DNA from: Cinclus cinclus
Lineage: Eukaryota > Chordata > Aves > Passeriformes > Cinclidae
Reading direction: 5' to 3'
Assembly (NCBI RefSeq): GCF_963662255.1
Contig: NC_085049.1
Location: 49,732,837 to 49,796,836 of the forward strand
DNA: 64,000 nucleotides
Translations under genes and position numbers: made by a program
Shown: one piece after another, positions 26,488 through 37,195 of the stretch
How the letters are laid out: each line of letters begins with the position of its first letter
Numbering within the stretch: position 1 is the stretch's first letter
Notes under the pieces: generated by a model
What the model saw: only the letters and a program-made list of their open reading frames with translations
Told to the model about the DNA's origin: nothing
Databases searched by the model: none

Positions 26488-28645
26488 CTCCTTATGATGT
26501 TTTACCATGTCAGTGACCCATAACAAGGAGGAATGCAGAACACTTCCTGGGCAGAGATCATGCAGCAATTTCCCCAGAAACACACAGGTAACAATACCAC
26601 CTCTTCTGAAACACACCCTATTTTCTTGCTGTGCTGAGCTCCCTGTGGGGACATCGTGAAATGTATACAAAGGTACAAGACTTTTCAAGGCTATGCCTAG
26701 ACCACAGCAGAGAAGGCATAGTGGCAAGGCATAGTGACAGTAAACATGGCTCATCTGCTTTAACCAAAACAACAGGAATCCAGAAAATCTCACTATGTAG
26801 AACTTTCCCTCTCCCATGACTGTGAAAGAAAGACTACAGAATAAATATTTGGAAGCAGTAGTTGCCTCTGGAGTTGCTTCAGCCTATCCTCTACAGTTGA
26901 TGCAGCAGCATGTTACAAGTGATGAAGTGCATCCCTCTGACGAAATGGCCTTCTGCAAGCCAGGTGCACTGTTTAAATCTATTTCCTCTTGCCTGTGTTT
27001 TTGTTTTGCACATCACATCCTATCATTCTGTGATGTTTTATCTCACTCACACTAATACCAGCCATGGCAGACAACCAGGGAGACTACAACACTGGTATGC
27101 CTGCCAAATGGTTAGGCATATTCTGGACACAGACAACAGATGCTTATATTTAAATTAGGACTAATTTGCATTTTGTGTATTATGGAATTTTTAAAGCATA
27201 GTTTTACAAAAAGGGGTGTATAATTCTGAAATAGTAATATTTCTTTTGAAATCCAGGTTTGCTAATGGATTGCCATCTGTTCAACCCATTGCCAGAAAGT
27301 AGATTTGTCCTGCTTACTGAAAACAGTATTAGGGTGAAACTGTAGATTATACAGTGGATTTCTGAGCAGTTTAATTTAAAGTGCAGGCTAACACTTTGCT
27401 ATTTCAGTAAAAATAACTTTAGCTTCTCCCGTTCTACTAATGCTGGAATCCAAGCCCAGCAAACTGTATTTGGAGTACTTTGTAGGCTGTTTTCCTCTCA
27501 ACTGGGTTCTAGAAAAGGTGCATACGTCTCCTTTACAATTTTCAAACTGAATTTGTGTTTCATGTGCATAGGATTCACAGGAAAAAAAAAAATCTCCATC
27601 TTACTTCAACAACCCATCTTAGTCCTCTTAGTCCTTTAGGAAAAAACCCCAAACATTTAAAACACCAAGGCACTGGCCTCAATTATGCTTTCAAGAGTAC
27701 AAGATTTATAGGGACTGGGAGCCTCTTGGAGCCTCTGCATGCAAGTGAGGAAGAAGGACACGTCGGCAATTCAGAATGCCGTACTGGGAGCTGATGGACC
27801 TCTACCCGATGGAGCAGTAGGAGCAAAGTTGCTCTCCCTAGTAACCCACAGAAATCTAAACCGTGTTACGGGAACAACTGCACTGCAAGGGAGAGTTTCA
27901 ATTTTTACAGCCTGGAGGCAAAAGTTTAATCGTAAACTTCAAGATTTCAGCACCGTCTTACGCGATAAGGTTACGGACACAGTCTCAAGGCTACCCAAAC
28001 ACCGACGCTCTCCCCACCCGGACCGAGTAGCTGTCCACGGGAATACGCAGAACCGTTCTTTTACATGCGAATGGACAAGTTGCAGTCACGGATCCCCGCC
28101 CCGCACAACCCCGCGCAAGCCCCCAAAAAGCCGCATTTTGCCGGCAAACGACGCTCTCGTCGGGAGGTTCGGGCTCCCCGAACACTGCCCCGCCACCGAG
28201 CATTCCCTGCCGAAACACCCGCGGGGGTGGCGACGGGGGGCCTCGGCGCCGAGCCACGGCCGGGGGCGGCCACGGGGAAGGCTCGCAGGGCGGGGACGGC
28301 GGAGCGGCACCGAGGAGCGCCTCCGGACCGGAGCGCTGACCGCGGAGCCGCGTCCTGCGCTTGCGGCACCGCTGCGCTGCCGGCGGTGGGGTACCTGCCC
28401 CATCCCGGCCCCTGCCCGCATAAAGTTTTATCTCCTCCGTTTCAGACCTTCTCCCTCCGCCCACCTGAGCGAGCCCCGCGGGTAGGCGCGTCCCCGCTGC
28501 CCGCCGCTACAGCCGGCCCCGGGCACTGCGGAGCCGGAGCGCCGCCGCGCTGGAGCTGCGGGGACAGACCCGGCGCTTGCCGCGGTGGCCCCCGAGCAGG
28601 GCGGCCGGGGAGGCGCGGCCGGGGAGCGGCGGCAGCCGCGCTTAC

Positions 28646-28688
28646 CTCTGTCCAGCGTGAGCGGCTGGACCGCTGTCAGTGTCGCCAT
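28646..28688 (-). CDS. LIN7A: LIN7A coding exon 1 (start codon and first 14 codons)
   Basis: Read on the minus strand, this exon encodes MATLTAVQPLTLDR plus one extra base (G) of a split Asp codon. It ends in AGAG and is followed directly by a consensus GTAAG donor (28645-28641), so intron 1 is phase 1. The ATG has a good context, with G at -3 and G at +4. From memory the human protein reads MATLTVVQPLTLDR here, so Val6 is Ala in this bird. LIN7B and LIN7C have clearly different N-termini, which makes the paralogue call firm. The frame stays open upstream, and a longer N-terminus beginning further right is possible, because human LIN7A also has a longer form. The exon sits in a CpG island. 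Confidence 0.95.
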
Positions 28689-28870
28689 GTCTGCGGCGGG
28701 GCTGGAGCCCGAATGACGCGCGGCTCCGGCACCGGCGTGGAGTGCGGGGAAGGGCGGGGAGGAGGCTGGCAGGGAGAGGGGGCGGAGGAGGAGGGTGGCT
28801 CCGTGGGAGGAGGAGGCGAGCGGGGCGGAGAAGGTGCCCGAGGGTGGGCGGCTCATCGCACACGGGCCGC
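28689..28870 (-). promoter_or_regulatory. LIN7A: LIN7A proximal promoter / 5' UTR, GC-box type without TATA
   Basis: The region just upstream of the LIN7A start codon has no TATA box. It has three Sp1-type GC boxes, written on the plus strand: GGGCGGGG at 28752-28759, GGGCGG at 28780-28785 and GGGCGG at 28823-28828. All lie 60-140 bp upstream of the ATG. A TGACGCG motif, like a CRE half-site, is at 28714-28720. This is the usual layout of a dispersed CpG-island promoter. The exact transcription start cannot be read from sequence, so part of this span is 5' UTR and part is promoter. That these sites are bound is inference. Confidence 0.7.
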
Positions 28871-29100
28871 CGCGATGCTGCGGGCGCAGGGCGGCCCGGC
28901 GAGGCCCGGCGCGGGCTGCCGGCATCGCTGCTGTGCTGCAGGAGCTGGGCCCGGCGAGCGGCCCCCGCCTCACCGCGCTCGCCTCGGGACAGAGACCGGG
29001 CACCGCGGAGACGGCAGCAGCCCGGGCTGTGCTCGGGGGGGGGGCGCGGTTCGCCGCCGGTCCCGCCGCCCCAGGGATGCCGCAGCTGCCGACGGAGGAA

Positions 29101-29206
29101 GGGAGAGGGGCGAGGGCGGGAGCTCCGCAGCGCCGCGGGGCGGGGAGGATCGGCGGGGCCGGATCCTGCGGCCCGGCCGGGGGCGGTGGGCCGGGCCGGG
29201 CCTGGG
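29101..29206 (+). promoter_or_regulatory. G-quadruplex-type G-tract cluster upstream of LIN7A
   Basis: Two stretches fit the G3+ N1-7 rule on the plus strand. The first is 29101-29120, with loops AGA, CGA and C. The second is 29179-29206, with five tracts (29179-29183, 29188-29190, 29193-29195, 29198-29200, 29204-29206) and loops CGGT, CC, CC and CCT. A run of ten G lies just before them at 29035-29044. The cluster is 400-520 bp upstream of the LIN7A start codon, in the part of the CpG island outside the coding exon. Folding and function are inferred from the motif only. Confidence 0.6.
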
Positions 29207-31331
29207 CAGCTGTACGGGGCGCGGTGTGCCTCGGTGAGGCCCTGCTCCGAAGGCTGCCTGCGGGGAAGGAAAATCCACGCGCGGAGCCGGGAGAGGCCGT
29301 TCCTGGCATTGTACAGGGCCTTGGATTAAGGGACGTATCATGTAGCCGCCCTTTGGATGGACCAAAGCGTCGGCCTCATCAGTCCGGCCATCATCTCTTT
29401 CCTAAGTGCTATGTTCGGCCGGGCATCCTTAAGAAAGGATGCACACACACCAGCTCTCCGCCGCGAGGGGTTGGTCACAGACGCGTGGCCGCCGCCTCTT
29501 GTAGGTCAGCCGCTGCTGGTGAGAACAGGGAGGCGCCTGTTAAAGACCATCCACGAAGGTGGAATTTACTGGAGTTCTGCGAGGGTTGTCGGCAGCCTTC
29601 TGGTTTTCTACCGTTGTCCCCAAGAAGAGAAAGGAAGGTGGTCAGCTGCCATCCAAGAAAGGTGTGGCAGAGCTCCACTGAGTTTCTGCTGCTTTCTCTT
29701 TGGTAGATGATGGTGTAGAGGAATAAATGATTGAGTGAAGAATGGTGTCCTATTTTACTTTCCCTGTGTAGCACCTGTGCACCCTAGGCTCATTTGGAAT
29801 GCTGGGATAAAGGGCAAGGTAGCGTTCTTCTCCTCATCCACTATTTTGTCTACCACAGAGGATTTGAAAGTACAGCCGTTCAAGGTTTCACATGAATAAA
29901 AGTTTTCAGCTGCAAGGATATTTAGTATAGGGAATTAGGGAAGCTATGTAAAAATTGCCATTAAAAGTTTTCAGAGCAGATAAAAAATATATTTTGCTGT
30001 TTTAAAATTAGTGGAATTAAAATAATGTATATATGAACCACCCACTTCTGATAAACTGAATTCAGCACAAATTCATCTAATTAACAACAAACATTAGCAT
30101 ATTTGGTTATCTTGACAAGAAAATGTTTCAATTAGCTAAAATATCAAAAGATGAGAAATAGTTCCTGCAAACAGTTTTTAAAATCAAAATTAACATCAGG
30201 ATTGTTATTATGCAATTTTTATGTACTTGCATAGCAGCTGGGTTGACATAAAGTGTAATGGCTCCCCTTAAGTAGTCACGTTACTGTATATTAGATTCAT
30301 AGTCCCAAATGGTGAAGAAATAAACATTTGGAACTATGACAACATTCATGCAATTATGACATTTAAAAAAACTGTTAAAGATACAGAAGTGTGTTCAAAT
30401 AACGTTAAGAGCAATGTGACAGGTAAATTAGCCTACAAAGTTGCTTTCCATATAGGACTTCATAACCCTCAGACCTGCTTTCTTACTATCTTGCAAACAA
30501 GACATTTTGAAGCAAAATGCTGTCATAACAATAACTTCTCTACCAATAAATCTGTAGCATTAATGCCAAGAGCAGGGTGCCTGTGGAAAGCAATAAGGTC
30601 CTTCTGGATTTATCTTTTATCTACTGCTGGTCAGTTTTTGTGTGCTTCAAGGACTAATTGGCACTTGGACAAGAGATTTGAATAGAAGTTTGAGAAGCAC
30701 ACAAAGATGAAAAGCAGCATTTGCTGAAATTAATCTTCTAATCAGCATAGCTGCATAGTTAGTTCCCAAGAATGTTAAAGACCTAGAGGAGAAACACTTT
30801 AAGCAGCTGAACTTTTGCAGAAAATTGCAGAAGTCGTACAGCTGAAATTAGCAACTGGAGAAAGGAGGTGGAATGAGGCAGTAGCTCTTGCTTTGCTAAC
30901 TCCCAGGAGCAATGGAGGACACTAACAGCAAAAGTTAGCAGTCAAAAAAGAAAGAGTACTAGCCAGCCTGCTGTCTTAGAAGGTATACCTTTTTTGGACA
31001 GAAACAAGTGGTCTGACTCTCAGTCTTGTTGTTTCCTTGGGCTGTATCGGACCTTTTACTTCAATAGCACATGCTGTTTACTGAACCAGTGAAATTAGAC
31101 TGAATTAACGGATTTTATATCTGCTACATGTTCTATAAACTAACACTTCTCTAACAGATAGTCAGTGGTCAGATGCTGGTAAACAAGGCTGTTGCTAATA
31201 AGGTGTCTGTATACTTTTTGTGGCTAAATTTTTGAACTAAATTTTGCATTTTTTTTTCAAATACCTAAAATGTGGTCATAAAGGCTTCCATGGCTATGCT
31301 CTTAGATAATACAGATTTTATAATATAAAAT

Positions 31332-31347
31332 CCCCCCCCCTCCCCCC
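31332..31347 (+). repeat. C9-T-C6 homopolymer tract
   Basis: Nine C, one T and six C in succession, followed by AACACACACA. The opposite strand is a G run. It is a low-complexity tract just before a CR1 fragment. Confidence 0.95.
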
Positions 31348-31389
31348 AACACACACATTCTGATGGTCATCTTCTAGTAAAACAGATTG

Positions 31390-31560
31390 TTTAAAACCCC
31401 ATCCATCCTAGTCTTGAACACTTCCAGGGATGGAGCATCCACGTTTCTGGGCAACTTTTTTCCAGTGTCTTAAGTCTTCTCATAGTGAAGAAATTTTTTC
31501 TAATATCTAATCTAGACCTCTCCTCTTTCAGTTTGTGCCTTGCACTTCAGCACAACCGAA
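31390..31560 (-). mobile_element. CR1 LINE fragment, reverse orientation
   Basis: Blocks such as 'cacttccagggatggagcat', 'ctgggcaacttttttccagt', 'agtgaagaaattttttctaa' and 'tatctaatctagacctctcc' match the reverse complement of the CR1 3' region. The piece lacks the CR1 3' terminus and is diverged, so it is an old truncated copy. Confidence 0.85.
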
Positions 31561-33177
31561 AGCAAAGATTGCAGAAGTGTTGTAATGTGTTGTGAATGCT
31601 CAGAAGACTGAGGATTTTTGTCATCATTCAGATTTGCTTTTTGAGTAACATTTTGCATCTAAAGGGGGAGGAAACTTTCAATTAAAAAAAATAAAATCCA
31701 CAGGTTATTTTCCATGCAGTTTCCATGGCAGAACTTGCTATTTGAGAAATTCAATGGTTTAACAGCAGCTTGTTTATTGGGCAAAGAGCTGCACTGGTTA
31801 CTCATAAGAAATGTGATTTAGTGCTTTCTGAGAACTATATGCGTTTCTCACAAGTACAGTTCATTTTGTCCCAGGAGAGCCATGTCATCTCAAATAATAT
31901 TTCAGGTGAGCTGGATGCACAGCTACCATGGACACACAGCTGTGTATAGTTCAGTATTTTTCCACTGTACTACCCTGTACCGCAGAACTGCACTTCCCTA
32001 CAGGACTCATTTTACATTCTAGTATTGTGTAATGGGTTACTTCTTGTAGATTGTGCAATTACTGTGTTTTTTTCCCAAGCACTGAAATCAATTTGGCTTT
32101 TTTTTCTTTCCAGTTTTGCTAAAGATTTAATTGAAGTTGACAACAGGGGGAACAGGGTCAAGCTTTGCCAAAATTCTCCTTGGGCTATGTTGAAATTCAG
32201 GTGGAGGGTCTGCTCTGTCCAGTGAGTTTCCACCTATAATCTGTAGAATCCTGTAAGTGGATGCAGCCTCTTAAAAAATAATTGCTGCAAAAGCTAAGAA
32301 CAGCAAACCTGTTGCTGGTAGACCTACATTTGCTGTTGGGAAAAGTGTGTTGTGCCTAGGTGGGCACGGTCCCCCCTTTCTTTTAGGCAGGGAAGCAGTT
32401 TAAATGCAGTTATAAATCAGACCTTCAATCTGTTATTACCTTTGGATACATATGAAATCTGAAACCTGAATCCCTTTTTTACTCTGACTTTACTTACTTT
32501 GTCTGTTTTAAGAATGAGATTATCACTTTGTCAGTACTGGGGACCTTTGAGAAAAGTGAAAATTATCCTTTATGCAACCAGAGACATCTTCAGTTAGTTT
32601 GTTTAATGCCAGTAAAATCTTCACCTGCAAGCACTCTACCTGTAGTGGAAACAAGCCCATAATGAATGAATTCACAAAGTGTTTTTAGTTATTTGAACAA
32701 CTGAACAGAAGTATTGATTTGCTCTCCTCAGAGACCAACATAATGAATTATCCACCTATACTCTTTGTCCAGTCTATTAATATACATTTGAATAGAATTT
32801 TTGGATCAATGTGATTTCTTAACCAGAAGCTTTTGAATGGGAAAATCCCCAACCCTACAAATAAGTAGACTTGTCCAAAGAAATATGTTTGCTGATTTTG
32901 CTTCACTGGGTTTCTTACTGTTTTCCTCAAAACCTCCCTATATATGGAATGACAGAGAAAGAATATGTGTTTTGAAATAGATACTTTTTAAAAATGTAAA
33001 ATTGAAGAACATGTGTTTTTAACAAGTTTTAGAATTATCATCGTTGAACTAATAGTGATATTTACCAGAAGGTGCACAGTCAACTAAGGAGGCATAAGAA
33101 AAAAAAGTGCAAGGACAAACCACACTTGCATAAAATTGCCACAGCTAATTAATTTTGGAGCATGAACAGTGCAACAG

Positions 33178-33199
33178 ATAACATTATGTATAATGTTAT
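33178..33199. repeat. AT-rich perfect inverted repeat (10-bp arms, 2-bp spacer)
   Basis: ATAACATTAT at 33178-33187 is followed by GT and then by its exact reverse complement ATAATGTTAT at 33190-33199. It could form a tight hairpin or be a symmetric protein site. AT richness raises the odds of a chance occurrence. Confidence 0.9.
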
Positions 33200-33498
33200 A
33201 ATTTTCTATCGTATATCAAATATGTCTTGTATTTCCTGAAACTTAGTCCTGTGTTAATTTTCATGGGAGATCAGTGATATTATGGTTTGCATATGAAAAT
33301 GGGTGGCACCTTGATTATAAGAAGTTATTGTAATTAACACTGATTTTAGTATACTCTGTAAGTACCTTTTTGAAGTCATAAAAATTAAAATATGATTAAG
33401 AAGCCCTTTTGGGATCTAGAGTACATTTTCACACTTTAATTAGGAAGTGTAGGAAAGCAAGCTGCTTCTACAGATGATGTGTGTACAGCCGTATGAAT

Positions 33499-33722
33499 CA
33501 GGAGAGGTTTAGGTTGAATATCAGGTAAAAGATTTTCACCCAGAGAGTGGTTGGGCACTGGAACAGGCTCCCTAGGGCACCAAGCCTGACAGACTTCAAG
33601 AAGTGTTTGGGATAATGCTTTGGGGTACATGTGGGACGCTTGGGGTGTCCTGTGCAGGGCCAGAGTTGGACTCGATGGTCCTGAGAGATCCCTTCCAACT
33701 CAGCATATTCTATGATTCTACT
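33499..33722 (+). mobile_element. CR1 LINE 3' end
   Basis: A plus-strand CR1 tail. Recognisable blocks in order are 'aggagaggtttaggttgaat' with 'atcaggtaaaagattttcac', 'gagagtggttgggcactgga', 'caccaagcctgacagacttc', 'gttggactcgatggtcctga' and 'cccttccaactcag', with a terminal ATTCTATGATTCT. This is a clear bird CR1 3' terminus, 5'-truncated as is typical, and one of the best-preserved copies in the window. Confidence 0.95.
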
Positions 33723-34335
33723 TAAGTACATGTGGGGACCAGAATGTCAGGGTGACTGATTATTCCTGTTGAGAATATAACTTTTTCTTCAGAGGGGAGG
33801 AGCAACAAGGGGAAATACAGTTAAGTTTCCTTGGTGTGAGAAGTAGTTTGATGTACATCTCCGCACCTCCAATCAGAATCACTTCAGAGCTGATCTGTGT
33901 GACACTGTGATCTCCTTGCTTACTGCAATGCAGTCATGCTTACTTGCCAAGTTACTCTACTTCCTTCATCTGCCTCCCAGAGGCAAAAACAGCTCCAGGA
34001 CCTGTGTGGGTTTTAGTTGCATACAGATGCTGATAAGACTATGTGTAGTCCCAGTAAACTTATTTGACTAGAGGCAGTTTGAAGTCTTAGTTCCTGAGCT
34101 GGAGAGTCTGCAAGACTAGTCTGGCAAACATCTGGGTGTACTCTATCTTTGCTGTCACTGCGGTTAATTAATGTGAGAACATATATCTGAGTAAGTTCAG
34201 AATCTAATTAAATGACATATACAATATTTTCTTCCTGGAAGGCCTTCAGGAAAGTATGTACAGATTTAAGGTTCTTGACTAATTTTTTTGAGAACTTACT
34301 TTTAATATTGAAAACACTTCCTTTTGCGGTATACT

Positions 34336-34655
34336 ACAGTCTTGAAGAAGGATTTTTCACAAGGGTATGTCATGATAGGATAAGGGAGAATGGCTTCAAC
34401 ATGAACGAGGGCACGTTTAGAGTAGATATAAGGAAGAATTTCTTTACTGTGAAGGTGGTGAGCCACTGGCACTGGTTGCCCAGAAAAGCTGTGCCTGCTC
34501 CATCCCTGGGAGGGTTCAAGGCCAGGCTGGATGGGGCTTTGAGCAGCATGATCTAGTGGGAGGTGTCCCTGCCCATGCCAGGGGGTGTGTGGTATGGAAC
34601 CAGATGAGATAAAGGTCCCTTCCAACCCATACCATTCCATAATTCTGTGTTTCTG
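34336..34655 (+). mobile_element. CR1 LINE 3' end
   Basis: A plus-strand CR1 tail of a different subfamily from its neighbour. Blocks in order are 'tttttcacaagggtatgtca', 'tagatataaggaagaatttc', 'gtggtgagccactggcactg', 'aaggccaggctggatggggc', 'gtccctgcccatgccagggg' and 'ggtcccttccaaccc', with a decayed ATTCCATAATTCTGTG end. The antisense 112-codon frame over it has no function. Confidence 0.95.
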
Positions 34656-35540
34656 TACTAACTAACAGTATTATCCAACACATGCTGTTGTTCATCTGCT
34701 CATAGCCTTCAGATGACATCATTCTGGTAAATTTGCTCTTCATTCACATTCAAAGCCATCAGCTTTGCTTTCAAGTTGACCCATGTTATTTTCCAGGCCA
34801 GAGACTAAATTCTCAATTTTTTTTTTCATTGCAATGACTGCAGCACTGTCAAATGTTTATATCTAACTTTTAAAAGAAAAACCATTTGAAGAAATAGACA
34901 ATACTGTTGGGATTAACACCAGGTCATAGGTGTCTTCTGCCCTGGTTTCTCCACAGCCACTGATGATGAACAAGGCTCATCTTAGCAGGACTTTTGTCAC
35001 ATCTGTCATCAAACAATGAGCCTCCACTTTTTCTCCAGGTCTGTTTAAGTGCCTGCCCTTATGGTCTAGTCTGTCTCACCTGCAGGGCTGCAATGAGCCT
35101 GTAAGTGCTTCATACTGAAGCTCTGTTTTATGGTCCCATCTCTCTGCACTGGCACAAGAAACCACCTTTTGTTGCATGGCTTTGCCTAGCTGAGCAAATT
35201 CCCTTCAAGGACAGCTAGTTAATCGTGCTTGACAAACAGCCCTTGGAGGCAGTGGCTCTGAGCATGATGACTGCAGGGTAGTTGCCAGTTTGCTTCTAAT
35301 TGCTTGGTAATTGATGTGAGGGTGTGGACATAGTGATCAGCCCAGGTTTTTACCTTGTAATCTGTTTCCTGTGCAGGGGCACAGTAATATATGAGTATCC
35401 CCAACCAAGGCCTTCTGCTTTACCACAGAGTGAGGTGGTAGGGTGAGGGGGAGAAATCATCAGAGAAAAAACATGTCCTGGCTTGATACTACTCAGCTTA
35501 TTTTTTCTGAGTTCAGCTTTGTTCTTTCATTTCAGTAATA

Positions 35541-35630
35541 CTTTTTTGTCGTTTGTTTGTTTGTTTTGTTTTTTGTTTTTGTTTGTTTTGGGGGTTTTGT
35601 TTGTTTTTTTTGTTTGTTTTCTTTTTTTTT
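35541..35630 (+). repeat. T-rich (TTTG)n low-complexity tract
   Basis: About 90 bp made almost wholly of T and G, built from GTTT/TTTG units with one GGGGG interruption and ending in nine T. It gives a Phe/Val/Leu-rich chance ORF. It is a simple repeat with no transposon sequence recognised next to it. Confidence 0.93.
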
Positions 35631-37195
35631 ACAATGCCTACGTGTACCCTGGGCAGTATATGCACTTCATGTACTGAATTGCCCTAGATGCATTGAGAAT
35701 CTGCACTAAGTTTAAAAAATCTAGCTAAAACTTAAGCTAAAAAACTTGGCTAAAAAATCAGTGAAGATACAGCACTGATTTTATGGTAAGGGAATGCATC
35801 CTCACAATCCTCAACAGAATTAATCTGAGGAAAGGCAGAAGTGTACTGCTGATCTTTATTGTCAACTTTCTTTACAGGGAGAATTTCATACACTGAGAGC
35901 AAACCTTTCAAATCCTGCTCTTGTCCAGCACCTTTCCTGCAGTTACACCTGCATCTCACTTATCATCACCAGTGCAATACATTTAGTTTTCCTATCCAGG
36001 ATCCTCTCCACTAGATATACCCACTGAATTATCTGGTAACTGCCAGTGAGTACTGGAGGTGCACTGTTGAAATCATGCCAGGATAAGGTCCCATATACAA
36101 TGACATGCAGCTACAAGAATCCTGGACCAGCCTAATACTGTTATTAATAGTATTAATGATAAGGCCTATCACTACAGTTCCTCCTATTGTCTTGATAGCT
36201 GCCCTTTTTATCACTTGATATCTTATGTGCTAGGAGAGACAGAAGGACTTGTTAAATCTGAGTGATCAGAGTAAGTTTGAGTCCAGCAACTTTACCTCAT
36301 GTCTCCAGATCCAGTTTGTCTGTGGCAGCTCGAGAATGTCCCCTGATTTTCCTCACTGCTCTGAGTTACTAACCAGGATGGAGTATGAGACCTGTACAAT
36401 GTCTGTCATTATAAAGACTGAAGTAAATTAGCTTTGCTGAAGCCAAGAGGACTCCATAAGGTTGAACATTTCTGTGTCACATTCTTCAGTGCTGTGTATG
36501 AAACCTGCGTGGGCAGTCAAGCTTTGACTTGATTATGCATCACTAAGAAAATGTCAATGGATTTCAGATGTGGAGAACTGGGTATTAGAGCACCAAACAG
36601 CTCAGAAACTCAGCAAGGACAATAGCAAGAGAAGGGCACTGATACCAGCAGACTGTGGTATAGGAATTTGCTTGAGATGTCATTTTTTCTTTGGCTCTCT
36701 TCCTACAAAAGGTCTCAATGTTGCAGTTAACTAATTTTTTTTCCTTCTGAAGTGAAACTAAAGAGACTATTCTGAGCTTGAGTTCTCTGGCAGCAAGAAA
36801 GGAAACTCTTTATCTCATAGATGGGCCAGTGAGGGTTTTAAAACCTGGGTTGTTTTTTTTTCCTCTCCTGTGGATACCTGTGGATTCTTAGTATCCATGC
36901 AAAAGGAAATCTGGGTCTGTTTTCCTAGGCTGTGAAGGATTTCAAAACTGTCTTTTACTATGTAAAACTACAGAACTAATAACTCCAGGATATTTCCAAG
37001 AGAACAGGACTATTATGATCTACTATTATTATTTAAGAAGTGCAGGGGATTTCAGGATCTTGATTCACATTGTTCTTCTGGTTCAGGATTAGAAATATAA
37101 GGTGTGGTGCTGAAAAGATCTCCCCCCTCTATATTCAGACCTTGCAACACCATCCCCCATCAATTATGTGTGCTTTACACTTTCATTCTGTGTAG

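Larger units (their letters stand above)
9839..28645 (-). other. LIN7A: LIN7A intron 1 (18,807 bp)
   Basis: The intron is bounded by the exon 1 GTAAG donor and the exon 2 CCCCACTCAG acceptor and is phase 1. Apart from its first 700 bp, which lie in the CpG island, it is AT-rich and holds no recognisable exon or RNA gene. Landmarks in it are a roughly 55-bp CR1 remnant at 12021-12075, a 25-bp tandem duplication at 13422-13470, an ATAGAT-like degenerate repeat at 16672-16748, a short GCT repeat at 25094-25109 and an (AC)6(AT)21 microsatellite at 26431-26484. Open frames in it (up to about 154 codons, that one created by the microsatellite) show no family resemblance I recognise. Confidence 0.9.
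1..28856 (-). other. LIN7A: LIN7A transcription unit, 5' part only (exons 1-2, intron 1, start of intron 2)
   Basis: This is the span of the partial gene. It is transcribed right to left from the CpG island near 28.7-28.9 kb. Exon 1 (28646-28688) and exon 2 (9720-9838) join in frame: the single G ending exon 1 plus the AT opening exon 2 make Asp, giving [18 protein letters not shown], which I recognise as the LIN7A N-terminus and L27 start. The known protein has an L27 domain, which binds CASK and MPP-family partners, followed by one PDZ domain. It works as a scaffold at synapses and basolateral membranes. The remaining L27 segment, the PDZ exons and the 3' UTR are not found between 1 and 9719, so they should lie beyond the left end. 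The right boundary given here is only the furthest plausible upstream in-frame ATG; the transcription start was not determined. Confidence 0.93.
27950..29610. promoter_or_regulatory. CpG island over the LIN7A 5' end
   Basis: GC content and CpG density rise sharply from about 27.95 kb, peak between about 28.1 and 29.3 kb, and fall off by about 29.6 kb. The flanks on both sides are AT-rich and CpG-poor. The island contains LIN7A exon 1, about 700 bp of intron 1 and about 900 bp upstream of the start codon. It explains the long overlapping ORFs on both strands (up to 390 codons), which arise because GC-rich DNA has few stop codons. It is the only CpG island in the window, so no second promoter of this class is expected nearby. 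The boundaries are by eye. Confidence 0.93.
29611..33498. other. Non-coding upstream flank of LIN7A with no gene seen
   Basis: AT-rich DNA directly outside the CpG island. It contains one decayed minus-strand CR1 piece (31390-31560), a C-rich run at 31332-31347 (nine C, T, six C) followed by a few AC units, and a 22-bp AT-rich palindrome at 33178-33199. Open frames reach about 109 codons and none resembles a known family. No splice-site and frame combination suggested an exon. Confidence 0.7.

Noticed and set aside
26353..26817. 154-codon minus-strand frame
   Set aside because: Its length comes from the AT microsatellite at 26443-26484, which translates as an Ile-Tyr repeat. The rest has no recognisable domain.
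28065..29237. 390-codon plus-strand open frame, and several 200-300-codon frames on both strands at 27.7-29.7 kb
   Set aside because: All lie in the CpG island, where GC-rich composition removes stop codons. They are Ala/Arg/Gly/Pro-rich, overlap each other in several frames, and overlap the true LIN7A exon 1.
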